Assembly: GCA_016215105.1 (NCBI GenBank)
Contig: JACRLJ010000148.1
Location: forward strand, 1 to 58,129
DNA: 58,129 nucleotides
Origin: Candidatus Hydrogenedentota bacterium
GTDB taxonomy: Bacteria; Hydrogenedentota; Hydrogenedentia; Hydrogenedentales; SLHB01
Reading direction: 5' to 3'
Part shown: piece after piece, positions 8,381 through 16,147 of the stretch
Layout: the number at the start of each line of letters is the position of its first letter
Numbering within the stretch: the stretch's first letter is position 1
The notes under the pieces: generated by a model
Told to the model about the DNA's origin: nothing
The model's input: only the letters and a program-made list of their open reading frames with translations
Database searches by the model: none
Translations under genes and position numbers: made by a program

Positions 8381-9403
8381 GTGAAAATGCCGCCTGCAAT
8401 TTTGGTTATGATACCCAACTGGATCGGTGACGCCGCAATGTGTACTCCGGCGTTGCGCGCGCTCCACCAAGGCTTTCCCGGCGGCGAGATTACCGTCGCC
8501 GGACGCGCCGCCCCCTGCGCCTTGCTTCATGGATTGCCCTGTGTCGCTCGCCAATTCGTTCTACCGTCGCGCCCCGGCTGGTTGGAGATGCGCGAACTGG
8601 GACACCAACTCAAGCCCCACGCGCGGGATTTGGCGGTCGTTCTTCCCCACTCCTTCCGTTCCGCGGTCCTCGCCGCGTTTACCCGCGCGAATCAGCGCCT
8701 CGGCTACAACCGCGACGGACGTTCCTTTCTCCTGACGGACGCAGTCCCGCCCCACCGCGTTAATGGCCGCATCGAACCCATCTACATGGCCAAAGAATAC
8801 CTCGACCTTGTCGCTACAATCGGGTGCAAGGACGATGGCCACGGTCTTGAACTGGCCACGGACCCTGCGGTCTCAGCGCAAGTGCGCACGAGCCTGTCCG
8901 GTAACGGCCCTCTCATCGGCATTGCCCCCGGCGCCGCCTTTGGCCCCAGCAAACTGTGGCCTTCCGGCCGGTACGCGCAGGTGGCCGATATGCTCGCCAA
9001 ACAACTCGGCGCCCGCTGTGTACTGTTGACCGGACCGGGCGAGGAGCAGACGCGTGACGCCGTGCGCGCCGCCGCGAAGACGCCATTGCTATGCGCTGAC
9101 GACGGCGCCCCCACGCTCGAAACGCTCAAAGCCGCCGTCTCGCAACTCGACCTCCTAATCTGCAACGACTCCGGTACGCGCCATGTCGCCGTCGCCTTTG
9201 GCGTTCCCACCGTATGCATTATGGGTCCGACTTCTCCACGCTATTCCGAGGGCCCTTACGAGCGCGGGAAGGTGCTGCGCGTCGACGTCGATTGCGGCCC
9301 CTGCCAAAAGCCCGTCTGCGCAACCGACCACCGCTGTATGACCCGGATCAGCGCCGATTGGGTCGCCGAAACGGCATCGAAGATCCTTCGTCAAGAAACT
9401 TGA
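8381..9403 (+). CDS. Glycosyltransferase family 9, ADP-heptose:LPS heptosyltransferase-like
   Basis: GT9/GT-B enzyme of the WaaF/WaaC type that adds heptose to lipopolysaccharide inner core at the cytoplasmic membrane. Seen: N-terminal ILVMIPNWIGDAAMCTPALRAL, mid-protein APGAAFGPSKLWPSGRYAQVA, DLLICNDSGTRHVAVAFGVPTV, and the WaaF-like Cys cluster VDCGPCQKPVC followed by HRCM. The frame is open further upstream, but the GTG at 8381 with AGG 8 bases earlier gives a start directly before the conserved motif. ATG at 8387 is the alternative. About 340 residues, normal for GT9. It supports an LPS-bearing outer membrane and may form an operon with the preceding small membrane protein. Confidence 0.88.
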   Translation: MKMPPAILVMIPNWIGDAAMCTPALRALHQGFPGGEITVAGRAAPCALLHGLPCVARQFVLPSRPGWLEMRELGHQLKPHARDLAVVLPHSFRSAVLAAFTRANQRLGYNRDGRSFLLTDAVPPHRVNGRIEPIYMAKEYLDLVATIGCKDDGHGLELATDPAVSAQVRTSLSGNGPLIGIAPGAAFGPSKLWPSGRYAQVADMLAKQLGARCVLLTGPGEEQTRDAVRAAAKTPLLCADDGAPTLETLKAAVSQLDLLICNDSGTRHVAVAFGVPTVCIMGPTSPRYSEGPYERGKVLRVDVDCGPCQKPVCATDHRCMTRISADWVAETASKILRQET

Positions 9404-9531
9404 CGCCTTGCGCCATGGGGCGCGTCCGTCGTATGCTCCGCTCGGTTCAGAAGCGCTCTCGCTCTGCCCGCGAGTCCGCATCTAGCGTAATGGTTCAAGA
9501 TTCAAGCGACTTAACTGAACGCCGAGGTCGA

Positions 9532-9597
9532 GCGAAAACCGGGGACTGACTCGCTTTTCGGCAGTTTTAAAAGCGTGTCTGTCCCCGCTTTTCGCGG
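9532..9597 (+). repeat. 66-bp imperfect palindromic dispersed repeat, copy 1
   Basis: The centre is a hairpin: GGGGACTGACTCGCTTTT pairs with AAAAGCGTGTCTGTCCCC, 16 of 18 positions complementary. A second copy lies at 57568-57633 in reverse orientation and matches at 62 of 66 positions. This is a REP-like mobile palindrome rather than a coding feature. Confidence 0.85.
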
Positions 9598-9667
9598 CTT
9601 TCGCGTCCAAACATTAAGATGTCATCAACGAGAATCAACACACCGGCCACAGAAAGAAGGAATAGCC

Positions 9668-10852
9668 ATGCTTACCTTGTTAGTCGCTGCGGCGGCGTTT
9701 TCCGCCTTGAACACCCCGCTCTACAACTCGGAACTCATCTTTCCCATGGACCCCAAGCACAACCACGGCTCCAGTATCGTCGAGTGCCCCAACGGTGAGC
9801 TGCTCGCGTGTTGGTTCCATGGGTCCGGCGAACGCAAGGAAGACGATGTGCTCGTGCAGGGTGCTCGCCTGGGCAAAAAGAGCAAAGAATGGAGCCCGGT
9901 GTTCGTCATGGCCGACACGCCCGGCCTGCCCGACTGCAACCCGGTGCTCTTCATCGATCCGCGGAAGACCTTGTGGTTGTTTTGGATCGCCGTCCAAGAT
10001 AACGAGTGGGGCGGCTCCCTATTGAAGTACCGGACCTCCACGCACTACGCGAAGAAAGGCGCGCCCAAATGGGATTGGCAAGACGACATCCATTGCCGCC
10101 CCGTGGATCTCGAACCAGCCATGCTCGACGCCATCACGAAGGCCCAGGGAAAATATGCGGCCGTACTCGACGCGGACCCAAAACTGAAAGCGGAGTTGGA
10201 GGACCTCAAGAAGGCCTCTCACGTGAAACTCACTCAACGCCTCGGATGGATGACGCGCCTGCACCCCATAATGACCTCGGACAAACGTATGATGCTCGGC
10301 CTCTACTCCGATGTGTTCAATACCTCGCTGGCCGCCTTCACCGAGGACTGGGGCAAGACCTGGCAATTCAGTAAACCGATCATCACACCGGATTTGGGCA
10401 ACATCCAGCCCAGCTTCGTGCCCAAGAAGGATGGCGGTATCGTGGCTTTCATGCGCGATAACGGTATTCCGCAACAGATTCGCCGCGCGGAGTCCAAGGA
10501 CAAGGGAATCTCATGGTCGGAAGTGACGACACTCGACATCCCGAATCCGGGATCGAGCGTCGATTGCATCGCGTTGAAGAACGGCCGCTGGGTGCTCGTC
10601 TGCAACGACCTAAAGGACGGACGCCATCGTCTCACGGCGTACCTGTCCGAAGACGAGGGAACCACATGGCCCGTCAAGCGCCCGCTCGAGGATTTTCAGC
10701 CGGACAAAGGTTCCGGGTCCTATCCGTCGCTAATTCAAGCGAAGGACGGTTCGCTCCACTGTACGTATTCCTATAGCAACAAGGAAACTCCCGGCGAAAG
10801 CATCAAGCACGTCCGCTTCAACGAAGCGTGGCTCCGCGCCAGCGAAAAATAG
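9668..10852 (+). CDS. Secreted BNR/Asp-box sialidase-like protein
   Basis: 394-residue six-bladed-propeller-type protein with a short N-terminal hydrophobic signal (LTLLVAAAAFSAL). Three Asp-box motifs are visible: TEDWGKTW, SKDKGISW and SEDEGTTW. The N-terminal MDPKHNHGSSIVE and the conserved propeller strands match the exo-alpha-sialidase-like proteins common in PVC bacteria, many of which act on other glycans or have no proven activity. The ATG at 9668 has AAGGA 7 bases upstream and starts at the signal peptide. It is monocistronic and convergent with the flavoprotein gene that follows. Confidence 0.8.
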   Translation: MLTLLVAAAAFSALNTPLYNSELIFPMDPKHNHGSSIVECPNGELLACWFHGSGERKEDDVLVQGARLGKKSKEWSPVFVMADTPGLPDCNPVLFIDPRKTLWLFWIAVQDNEWGGSLLKYRTSTHYAKKGAPKWDWQDDIHCRPVDLEPAMLDAITKAQGKYAAVLDADPKLKAELEDLKKASHVKLTQRLGWMTRLHPIMTSDKRMMLGLYSDVFNTSLAAFTEDWGKTWQFSKPIITPDLGNIQPSFVPKKDGGIVAFMRDNGIPQQIRRAESKDKGISWSEVTTLDIPNPGSSVDCIALKNGRWVLVCNDLKDGRHRLTAYLSEDEGTTWPVKRPLEDFQPDKGSGSYPSLIQAKDGSLHCTYSYSNKETPGESIKHVRFNEAWLRASEK

Positions 10853-10910
10853 CCGGGGTACCCGATTAGGCGGACCGCGAACACCGGCGCTTCCTCATCG
10901 ACATGCAGGA

Positions 10911-11522
10911 TTATGCGTGAAAGGCGAGTCTCTTCCCCAACGCCCGCGCTCTTCGCCTCGTCCGATCCGTAAGCCCTTGGTTCTGCTCCAAGGCGGCGAG
11001 ACCGATGAAAAGCACCCCGATTGTTCTCGCTCCAAGACAATCCACTGCGGACTTCATGAGCCCAACCATCCTGCTGTGGAGCCGAGCCAGGAGCGCCGGC
11101 GCCGCAGACGAAGCAACGATGATCGCGCGTTTGTTCTTGCGCTTGCTCCGCATCTCTGGAGCGCCCGCGCCCCACGGCCAATACGCGTAACAGACGAAGC
11201 GCTCGATGAATCGCTTCGTGACCGCCGTAACGCTCCAAAAGTTCATCGGTGATGCGAGCACAATGGCGTCGGACCGTTCAATCTCATCAAGTAGACCGGC
11301 CATATCGTCTTCCTTCGGACAGTGGCCCCGTTTCTCGCCTTCCTGCTGCGTACACGTTCGGCAATTGCTACAGAACTCGACGTGCTGATCGATCAGGTAG
11401 ACCTTCGTGGCCTCGGCCCCCTCTTCCTTCGCCGCTGCCAGGATCTCATCCACCGCCGAATCTATGACTCCCCCTTTGCAATACGTGCCCACGATTGCTG
11501 TAACTTTCACTGGGGTACCCAC
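10911..11522 (-). CDS. Flavodoxin-fold NAD(P)H-dependent oxidoreductase with Cys cluster
   Basis: 203-residue FMN-reductase/iron-sulfur-flavoprotein-like enzyme. The N-terminus (VKVTAIVGTYCKGGVIDSAV) is the flavodoxin phosphate-loop strand, and ASPMNFWSVTAVTKRFIER is the second FMN-binding segment. Between them FCSNCRTCTQ and a later HCP give a compact CxxCxxC plus Cys cluster, resembling the [4Fe-4S] motif of iron-sulfur flavoproteins. It starts with GTG, with AGGAG 9 bases upstream. It may transfer electrons from NAD(P)H or ferredoxin to small acceptors; the substrate is unknown. Confidence 0.8.
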   Translation of the reverse strand: MGTPVKVTAIVGTYCKGGVIDSAVDEILAAAKEEGAEATKVYLIDQHVEFCSNCRTCTQQEGEKRGHCPKEDDMAGLLDEIERSDAIVLASPMNFWSVTAVTKRFIERFVCYAYWPWGAGAPEMRSKRKNKRAIIVASSAAPALLARLHSRMVGLMKSAVDCLGARTIGVLFIGLAALEQNQGLTDRTRRRARALGKRLAFHA

Positions 11523-11606
11523 GATAGCGCGCTCCTACGGTCCTGAAGAGGAACGTACATAGTGCTCTCACAGGACTACTCCAAGATAAACTTCAGAATC
11601 GCTTCT

Positions 11607-13487
11607 CTAGTATTCCGTGTGCTCTTCCTCGATCGCCCTCGTGAACGCGCTCTCATACGCGGTATCCGCGTTCGCGTCGTTGGCCAGGACCACCAGACGG
11701 CACACCGGCACGTCACCCAACGACACTTGCGCCCGCCCCTCGCGCACTTCACACGACAGCAGCTTTACGCCATCCGGTTCGATCGCCAGAGCCGACGCAG
11801 GCTTGAGCCACGATGGCAACACGATGGAAATCGAGACATTTTTCGCCGGGGTGAACCGATACGCCTTGGGATCGATTTCGTAGTTGAGATTGGTGACACA
11901 CAGCAGCAGCTTGTCAACGGTGGCCAGCGCCGCGACATTCACCTTAGCCGGCGCCACTACCTCGGCCGCGATGGGGTCGGACTCGAGAAAGTCTTCCCGC
12001 GTCAGGCTCAGCACACGCCCCCAGCGCTGCATCGCGTCGCGCACATCCGGGAATTTCTCCGCGACCTTGGCTTCGTAGTTGAACCACAGCACACCCTTCG
12101 CGCCACCACCCAGATTCAGCATGAGCTGCGCCGCGAGTTCGTCCGGTGTCGGGACCGGCCGCAGCGGACGTTTATCCCAACTCGCGATGGCCTGCGTCCA
12201 AACCCAAATCTGTTTGGGTTCGGAAGCCGCCTTCAAGTCGCGCGTGTAATATGCCGTCTCCTCCAGACGCGTGCCGTAGGACTTCGGCCATTTACTGCTG
12301 CTGGGCGCGGCAACACAGTAATGGTCCATGCACGGGATGTCCGAGATTGAGGCGTATTCAAAGAACTTCGCGTTGCGGCATAGCGTCATGAACGTGGGTT
12401 TGGTCTTGTTTACCTGCTTGACCGACGCGTCAATGTGCTCCATGACCGCCGGTACGGTGCTCCAGTCGGGCTCGTCCGATAACAGCCAGCTCGCCACGCT
12501 GGGGTTGTCGCCCAGCCCTCGCAGCGTGTCCACGCGCGCCGCGCCCTCGGCGGGAACGATCACGCGGAAGCCGTACTTGGCCGCGTCGGTCGTGAACAAC
12601 GCGTCCTCCGCCGTGCCGCCTTTGATGATCGTGTCGATATGCAGTTTGCGCAATTGCGCATAAGTTTCCGGCGCGTTCGACCACGTGCCGATGGGGAAAT
12701 AATCTTCAAAGGCCCGGCGATGCGCGTAGACTGTGCGCGCGCCCGAAGCGTCTTTCACGCCGAGCTTCACAATGATCGTCTGGGACGCGGCCAACGGAGC
12801 CGAAAGCTCAACGCGCGCGATCGCGTGGCCCGAGCCGGACAGCGTCTGTCCCACCCACTTCACACTTTGCGCGGGAACGCCAACGAGATCCAGCGAGGCC
12901 AAATCCGCTTGACCATTCCCCGCGTGACGCACGTGGACCTCAAGCTGCCGCAGGCCCGGAAGCACGCGGACATTCGTAATCTGGATAGGGTCTTCGGCCA
13001 GCGTTGTTTCGATCGAACCGGCAGTAACTCCGTCGTTGTCCACCAGCGAAAACGCGAATGGCCGCCCAGCCTTGAAGTCTTTCGATACCGCGTTCAACTC
13101 TGCAATCCCCGTGGCGCCGGGCGCCAAGTCGGACTCGTTGAACATGCGGTCCCACGCCATGGCCCCGCCCAGCCGCCAGTACGATGTGTCGTGACCGTTA
13201 ATCTGGTAAAACTTCACGTGAACCGGCTTGTCACTGATGTTGGTAAAGTAAACCTGAATCAGCCCGCCTTCATTGGGCCGATCATTCTCGACTTCGGTCA
13301 CCTTGCCGGTTTCCCAGCGCGCGGCGCGATAGCCCACGTAGTCGAAGCGCAGCTTCCCCGCCGCCTTCGCCCCGGTGTCCGCCCCTGTTTGCGCGGCCTG
13401 AGCGCCGGCGGCCGGCGCCGCTAGAAAAGCAACGGCCAAAACCCCAGCCGCGATTACAGCAAAACCCATTCCCCGGAAAACACGCAT
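11607..13487 (-). CDS. Secreted TIM-barrel glycoside-hydrolase-like protein
   Basis: 626 residues with a clear signal peptide (MRVFRGMGFAVIAAGVLAVAFL, likely cleavage after Ala-Gly-Ala). An N-terminal beta-sandwich-like region (to about 260) is followed by a barrel-like segment with FPIGTWSNAPETYAQLRKL, PSVASWLLSDEPDW, a CMDHYCVA stretch and GVLWFNYEAK, a layout resembling family 42/5-like glycosidases of PVC bacteria. The Glu in SDEPD could be catalytic, but I cannot name a family. AAGGAG lies 7-8 bases before the ATG at 13487; a longer open frame to 13607 lacks a signal peptide. Likely acts on polysaccharides in the periplasm or outside. Confidence 0.7.
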   Translation of the reverse strand: MRVFRGMGFAVIAAGVLAVAFLAAPAAGAQAAQTGADTGAKAAGKLRFDYVGYRAARWETGKVTEVENDRPNEGGLIQVYFTNISDKPVHVKFYQINGHDTSYWRLGGAMAWDRMFNESDLAPGATGIAELNAVSKDFKAGRPFAFSLVDNDGVTAGSIETTLAEDPIQITNVRVLPGLRQLEVHVRHAGNGQADLASLDLVGVPAQSVKWVGQTLSGSGHAIARVELSAPLAASQTIIVKLGVKDASGARTVYAHRRAFEDYFPIGTWSNAPETYAQLRKLHIDTIIKGGTAEDALFTTDAAKYGFRVIVPAEGAARVDTLRGLGDNPSVASWLLSDEPDWSTVPAVMEHIDASVKQVNKTKPTFMTLCRNAKFFEYASISDIPCMDHYCVAAPSSSKWPKSYGTRLEETAYYTRDLKAASEPKQIWVWTQAIASWDKRPLRPVPTPDELAAQLMLNLGGGAKGVLWFNYEAKVAEKFPDVRDAMQRWGRVLSLTREDFLESDPIAAEVVAPAKVNVAALATVDKLLLCVTNLNYEIDPKAYRFTPAKNVSISIVLPSWLKPASALAIEPDGVKLLSCEVREGRAQVSLGDVPVCRLVVLANDANADTAYESAFTRAIEEEHTEY

Positions 13488-13745
13488 TGCAGAACTCCTT
13501 CCCACGTACCGTAAGGCGGCTTGGCCGCAACAACATAGCTCTTGGTGTGACTTCTCTATCAGCGGCATGTGCGCAAAGCAGCGGGGAAGCTGCTGACGAA
13601 GAAGCAAACGCTGGTATCCCCCTATTATGGCCTAACCTGCCCGCAGGTTCCAGAAAAACCCGGCCCGCGCATCGCTTCACGAAACCGCATCCCAGTCCGC
13701 CCAGTCCAATGGTTAGGTGTTCGGTTCAGACTGAGGAGAGCAGCT

Positions 13746-14465
13746 ATGCCCAGCCCGCGCTTACTCTGTGCCGCATGTGTCCTCCTGCTCCTGGCCCGCG
13801 GCAGCCACGCCGTCATGGTTCAAATCACGGTCAAGAATTTGGTCTTCGACGCGGACGGCAACGACGCCACGCAAGTCGATACCGTGAATATTCACACCGG
13901 CGACGAGGTCGACTGGGTTTGGGGCAATGGCAGCCATACCGTGACCAGTGGCGAATCATCGAGTGCTCCCGAGGCGGGCGCCTTGTTCGACGCATCCATC
14001 GACGCCGCGCATCCCGCCTTCGTGCGCACGTTCAATGACGTCGGCACGTTTCCCTACTTCTGCCGGTTCCACGAACTTCACAATATGAAAGGCGTCATCG
14101 TCGTCACCGCGCCTCCGGATCAGGACGACACCGACGGGGATGGCCTCACCGCATTTCAGGAAGTGAACACGTATCACACCGATCCGCACAACCCGGACAG
14201 CGACGGTGACGGATTCTGGGATGGATTCGAAGTGGCCCGCGCATCCGATCCCAACGCCCCCGCAAGCGTCCCCACGCCAACCGCCGTAACGGGTGACGTC
14301 GACTACAGCGGCGCAACCAATGCGGTGGACGTGCAGTTGGTCATCAACGGCGCGCTCAGTATTCCCGGCCCCGTGCCCACCGATCTGGACGGGAGTCACA
14401 CCACCGACGCGGTAGACGTTCAACTCGTGATCAATGCCGCTCTGGTCAAGAATGCGCGGCGGTAG
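13746..14465 (+). CDS. Secreted cupredoxin with TSP3 Ca-binding repeats and dockerin-like domain
   Basis: 239 residues: signal peptide (to about His21), a plastocyanin-like cupredoxin domain (23-122), a thrombospondin-type-3 Ca-binding stretch (DTDGDGLTAFQE and DSDGDGFWDGFE, 128-163), and a C-terminal dockerin-like pair GDVDYSGATNAVDVQLVINGAL and DLDGSHTTDAVDVQLVINAAL (183-233). Copper ligands appear intact: His64, Cys106, His109, Met114. GAGGAG precedes the ATG at 13746. The order is electron-transfer/copper domain, calcium spacer, protein-docking domain. It suggests a blue-copper protein anchored to a cell-surface cohesin-type partner, or a dockerin-like repeat used as a sorting module. No cohesin is in the window. 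Confidence 0.82.
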   Translation: MPSPRLLCAACVLLLLARGSHAVMVQITVKNLVFDADGNDATQVDTVNIHTGDEVDWVWGNGSHTVTSGESSSAPEAGALFDASIDAAHPAFVRTFNDVGTFPYFCRFHELHNMKGVIVVTAPPDQDDTDGDGLTAFQEVNTYHTDPHNPDSDGDGFWDGFEVARASDPNAPASVPTPTAVTGDVDYSGATNAVDVQLVINGALSIPGPVPTDLDGSHTTDAVDVQLVINAALVKNARR

Positions 14466-14513
14466 TCACTTCACGCATTGGCGTAATGCTCGATCCGCGC
14501 CCCGAGAATGAGT

Positions 14514-14519
14514 TAATAT
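14514..14519 (+). promoter_or_regulatory. Candidate -10 box directly before gpsA (leaderless)
   Basis: TAATAT ends 6 bases before the gpsA ATG, and no Shine-Dalgarno is present. Transcription would start at or next to the start codon. The -35 region is weak. Confidence 0.35.
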
Positions 14520-14525
14520 CGGCGC

Positions 14526-15503
14526 ATGCGTATACAAATTGTGGGAGCCGGTAGTTGGGGTTTGGCGATAACACGCCTGCTTGCCTTGAATGGTCATCAA
14601 GTCCGCTTGTGGTGCCGCGATGAAGACGATCCGGAACAGTTGAAGCGGACTCGGCACAGTCATCTATTTCTACCGGACTTGTATTTGCCCGATGCGGTCG
14701 AAGTCGCGCGCGATACCGACCCCGACTCCGATATCGCCGTTCTGGCCGTGCCGTCGCATGTGATGCGCGCCGCAGCGGCCGCCCATCGCTTCTCGCCCCA
14801 AACCCTGCGTGTCAGCGTGGCGAAGGGCATCGAAAACGACACCTTGCTTCGCATGAGCGAGGTCATCCACGAAGTGGCAGGCGAATGTCCCGTCGTCGCG
14901 CTCTCCGGCCCAAGTCACGCCGAAGAAGTCGCGCGTGACCTTCCAACCACCGTAGTCGCAGCAGGGCCAGACCCGGACGCCTGCAAAGTCGTGCAAGAGG
15001 CGTTTCTAGGAAAGACCTTCCGTGTTTACACCAGCCCCGACATTCTAGGCGTCGAGATTGGCGGCTCGCTGAAGAACGTCATCGCGCTGGCCGCCGGCGT
15101 GTGCGACGGGTTCGGCCTCGGAGACAATGCCAAGGCCGCCCTCATCACGCGCGGGCTGGCCGAAATCGCCCGCCTCGGAACCGCATTGGGCGCCGACCCC
15201 CTAACCTTTGCCGGCCTCAGCGGCATGGGCGACCTCATCGTCACCTGCGCCAGCCAGCACTCCCGAAACCGCGCCCTCGGCGAACGCCTCGCTCAAGGCA
15301 TGTCCGTGGACCAAGCGCTCGCGGCGTCACCCATGGTCGCCGAAGGCGTTCGCACCACGCGCTCGGGTTACGCCCTCGCCCAACGCCACGGCATCGAAAT
15401 GCCCATCACGCGCGAGGTCCATCGCGTCCTCTTCGAAGGAGGCAACGCGAGAGAGGCCGTCGCAAACCTCATGCTCCGCGAAGCCAAACCGGAACGCACG
15501 TAG
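14526..15503 (+). CDS. gpsA: Glycerol-3-phosphate dehydrogenase [NAD(P)+]
   Basis: GpsA reduces dihydroxyacetone phosphate to sn-glycerol 3-phosphate for phospholipid synthesis in the cytoplasm. The 325 residues contain the Rossmann start IQIVGAGSWGLAITRLLA, the central VSVAKGIEND and ALSGPSHAEEVA motifs, the catalytic-lysine segment EIGGSLKNVIALAAGVCDG, and GLSGMGDLIVTCAS. Length and motif order are typical. The ATG lacks a Shine-Dalgarno and follows a -10-like box by 6 bases. No operon partner: the cupredoxin gene ends 60 bases upstream and a 640-base non-coding stretch follows. Confidence 0.96.
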   Translation: MRIQIVGAGSWGLAITRLLALNGHQVRLWCRDEDDPEQLKRTRHSHLFLPDLYLPDAVEVARDTDPDSDIAVLAVPSHVMRAAAAAHRFSPQTLRVSVAKGIENDTLLRMSEVIHEVAGECPVVALSGPSHAEEVARDLPTTVVAAGPDPDACKVVQEAFLGKTFRVYTSPDILGVEIGGSLKNVIALAAGVCDGFGLGDNAKAALITRGLAEIARLGTALGADPLTFAGLSGMGDLIVTCASQHSRNRALGERLAQGMSVDQALAASPMVAEGVRTTRSGYALAQRHGIEMPITREVHRVLFEGGNAREAVANLMLREAKPERT

Positions 15504-15562
15504 GCAGCGCCATCGGGCGGGGACCGTTTGCAGTCGGGTAGGGACGTCTTGCAGCCGGGTAG

Positions 15563-15585
15563 GGACGTTTTGCCAAAACGTCCCG
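15563..15585. repeat. Perfect 10-bp hairpin with 3-nt loop
   Basis: GGGACGTTTT-gcc-AAAACGTCCC, 60 bases after gpsA. It may help terminate gpsA but lacks a T tract, and it shares its layout (long perfect stem, 3-nt loop) with other intergenic hairpins here. Confidence 0.75.
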
Positions 15586-15627
15586 GATTTCATGCTAGCC
15601 CGTCCTGCATCGTATTCACATTCACCG

Positions 15628-15650
15628 GGCGCTTTCGGCGAAAGCGCCCT
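15628..15650. repeat. Second perfect 10-bp hairpin with 3-nt loop
   Basis: GGGCGCTTTC-ggc-GAAAGCGCCC, 42 bases after the previous hairpin, of different sequence but identical geometry. Confidence 0.75.
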
Positions 15651-16044
15651 ACCCAACGCGCCAGAAAAACCCCTTGCGAAAACACGCCGTCTATGGTACA
15701 AATAAGTTAGCGGCTGGAGCCGCGTAGCGAGAATCACTGATCGTGTATGTCCCATAACGGACCAAGCACATAGCGGTGGTTAAAACCACCCGACGATATC
15801 CTTAGTGTTCTCGATGCTGCTCTTGCCGCTCTTCTTTTGCCTACCCCTTTTCCACTGTACAGTTTCTGGTCGGCGCCCCGCCCAGGACATGGTCAATTTG
15901 CCTCCTATCTCGTAGCTTCTTCGCGCGCTAAATCACTCTGCTATCGCAATTTGCCTCGAACTCCCCCTGATGGCACAATACATGCTTGTCTCCGGTCCAT
16001 GATTGCGGAACTATGCCACACGGCTCGGCCCAACTGCGGTAATA

Positions 16045-16098
16045 GCTTCTTTGTCCGCAACTTCCACGTTGTTCGCGTAGATGTTGCGGACAAAGAAG
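16045..16098. promoter_or_regulatory. 16-bp inverted repeat upstream of cusA
   Basis: CTTCTTTGTCCGCAAC (16046-16061) is exactly inverted at 16083-16098 with a 21-nt centre, ending 49 bases before the cusA ATG. The left arm with its flanks (21 nt, 16045-16065) recurs exactly at 40136-40156. It could be an operator or an mRNA leader hairpin. It does not resemble the CueR or CsoR operator consensus I know. Confidence 0.55.
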
Positions 16099-16147
16099 TC
16101 ATACCAATGACTCTGCCGTTGCGGCCGGGCCGTTTTAGGACGATTCA

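Larger units (their letters stand above)
15504..16147. other. Gene-free region with hairpin repeats between gpsA and cusA
   Basis: Holds a 21-bp near-tandem word (TTGCAGYCGGGTAGGGACGT around 15529-15569), two perfect 10-bp hairpins, and a 16-bp inverted repeat near cusA. Open frames on either strand lack ribosome binding sites and are arranged around the palindromes. I see no credible gene. Confidence 0.6.
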
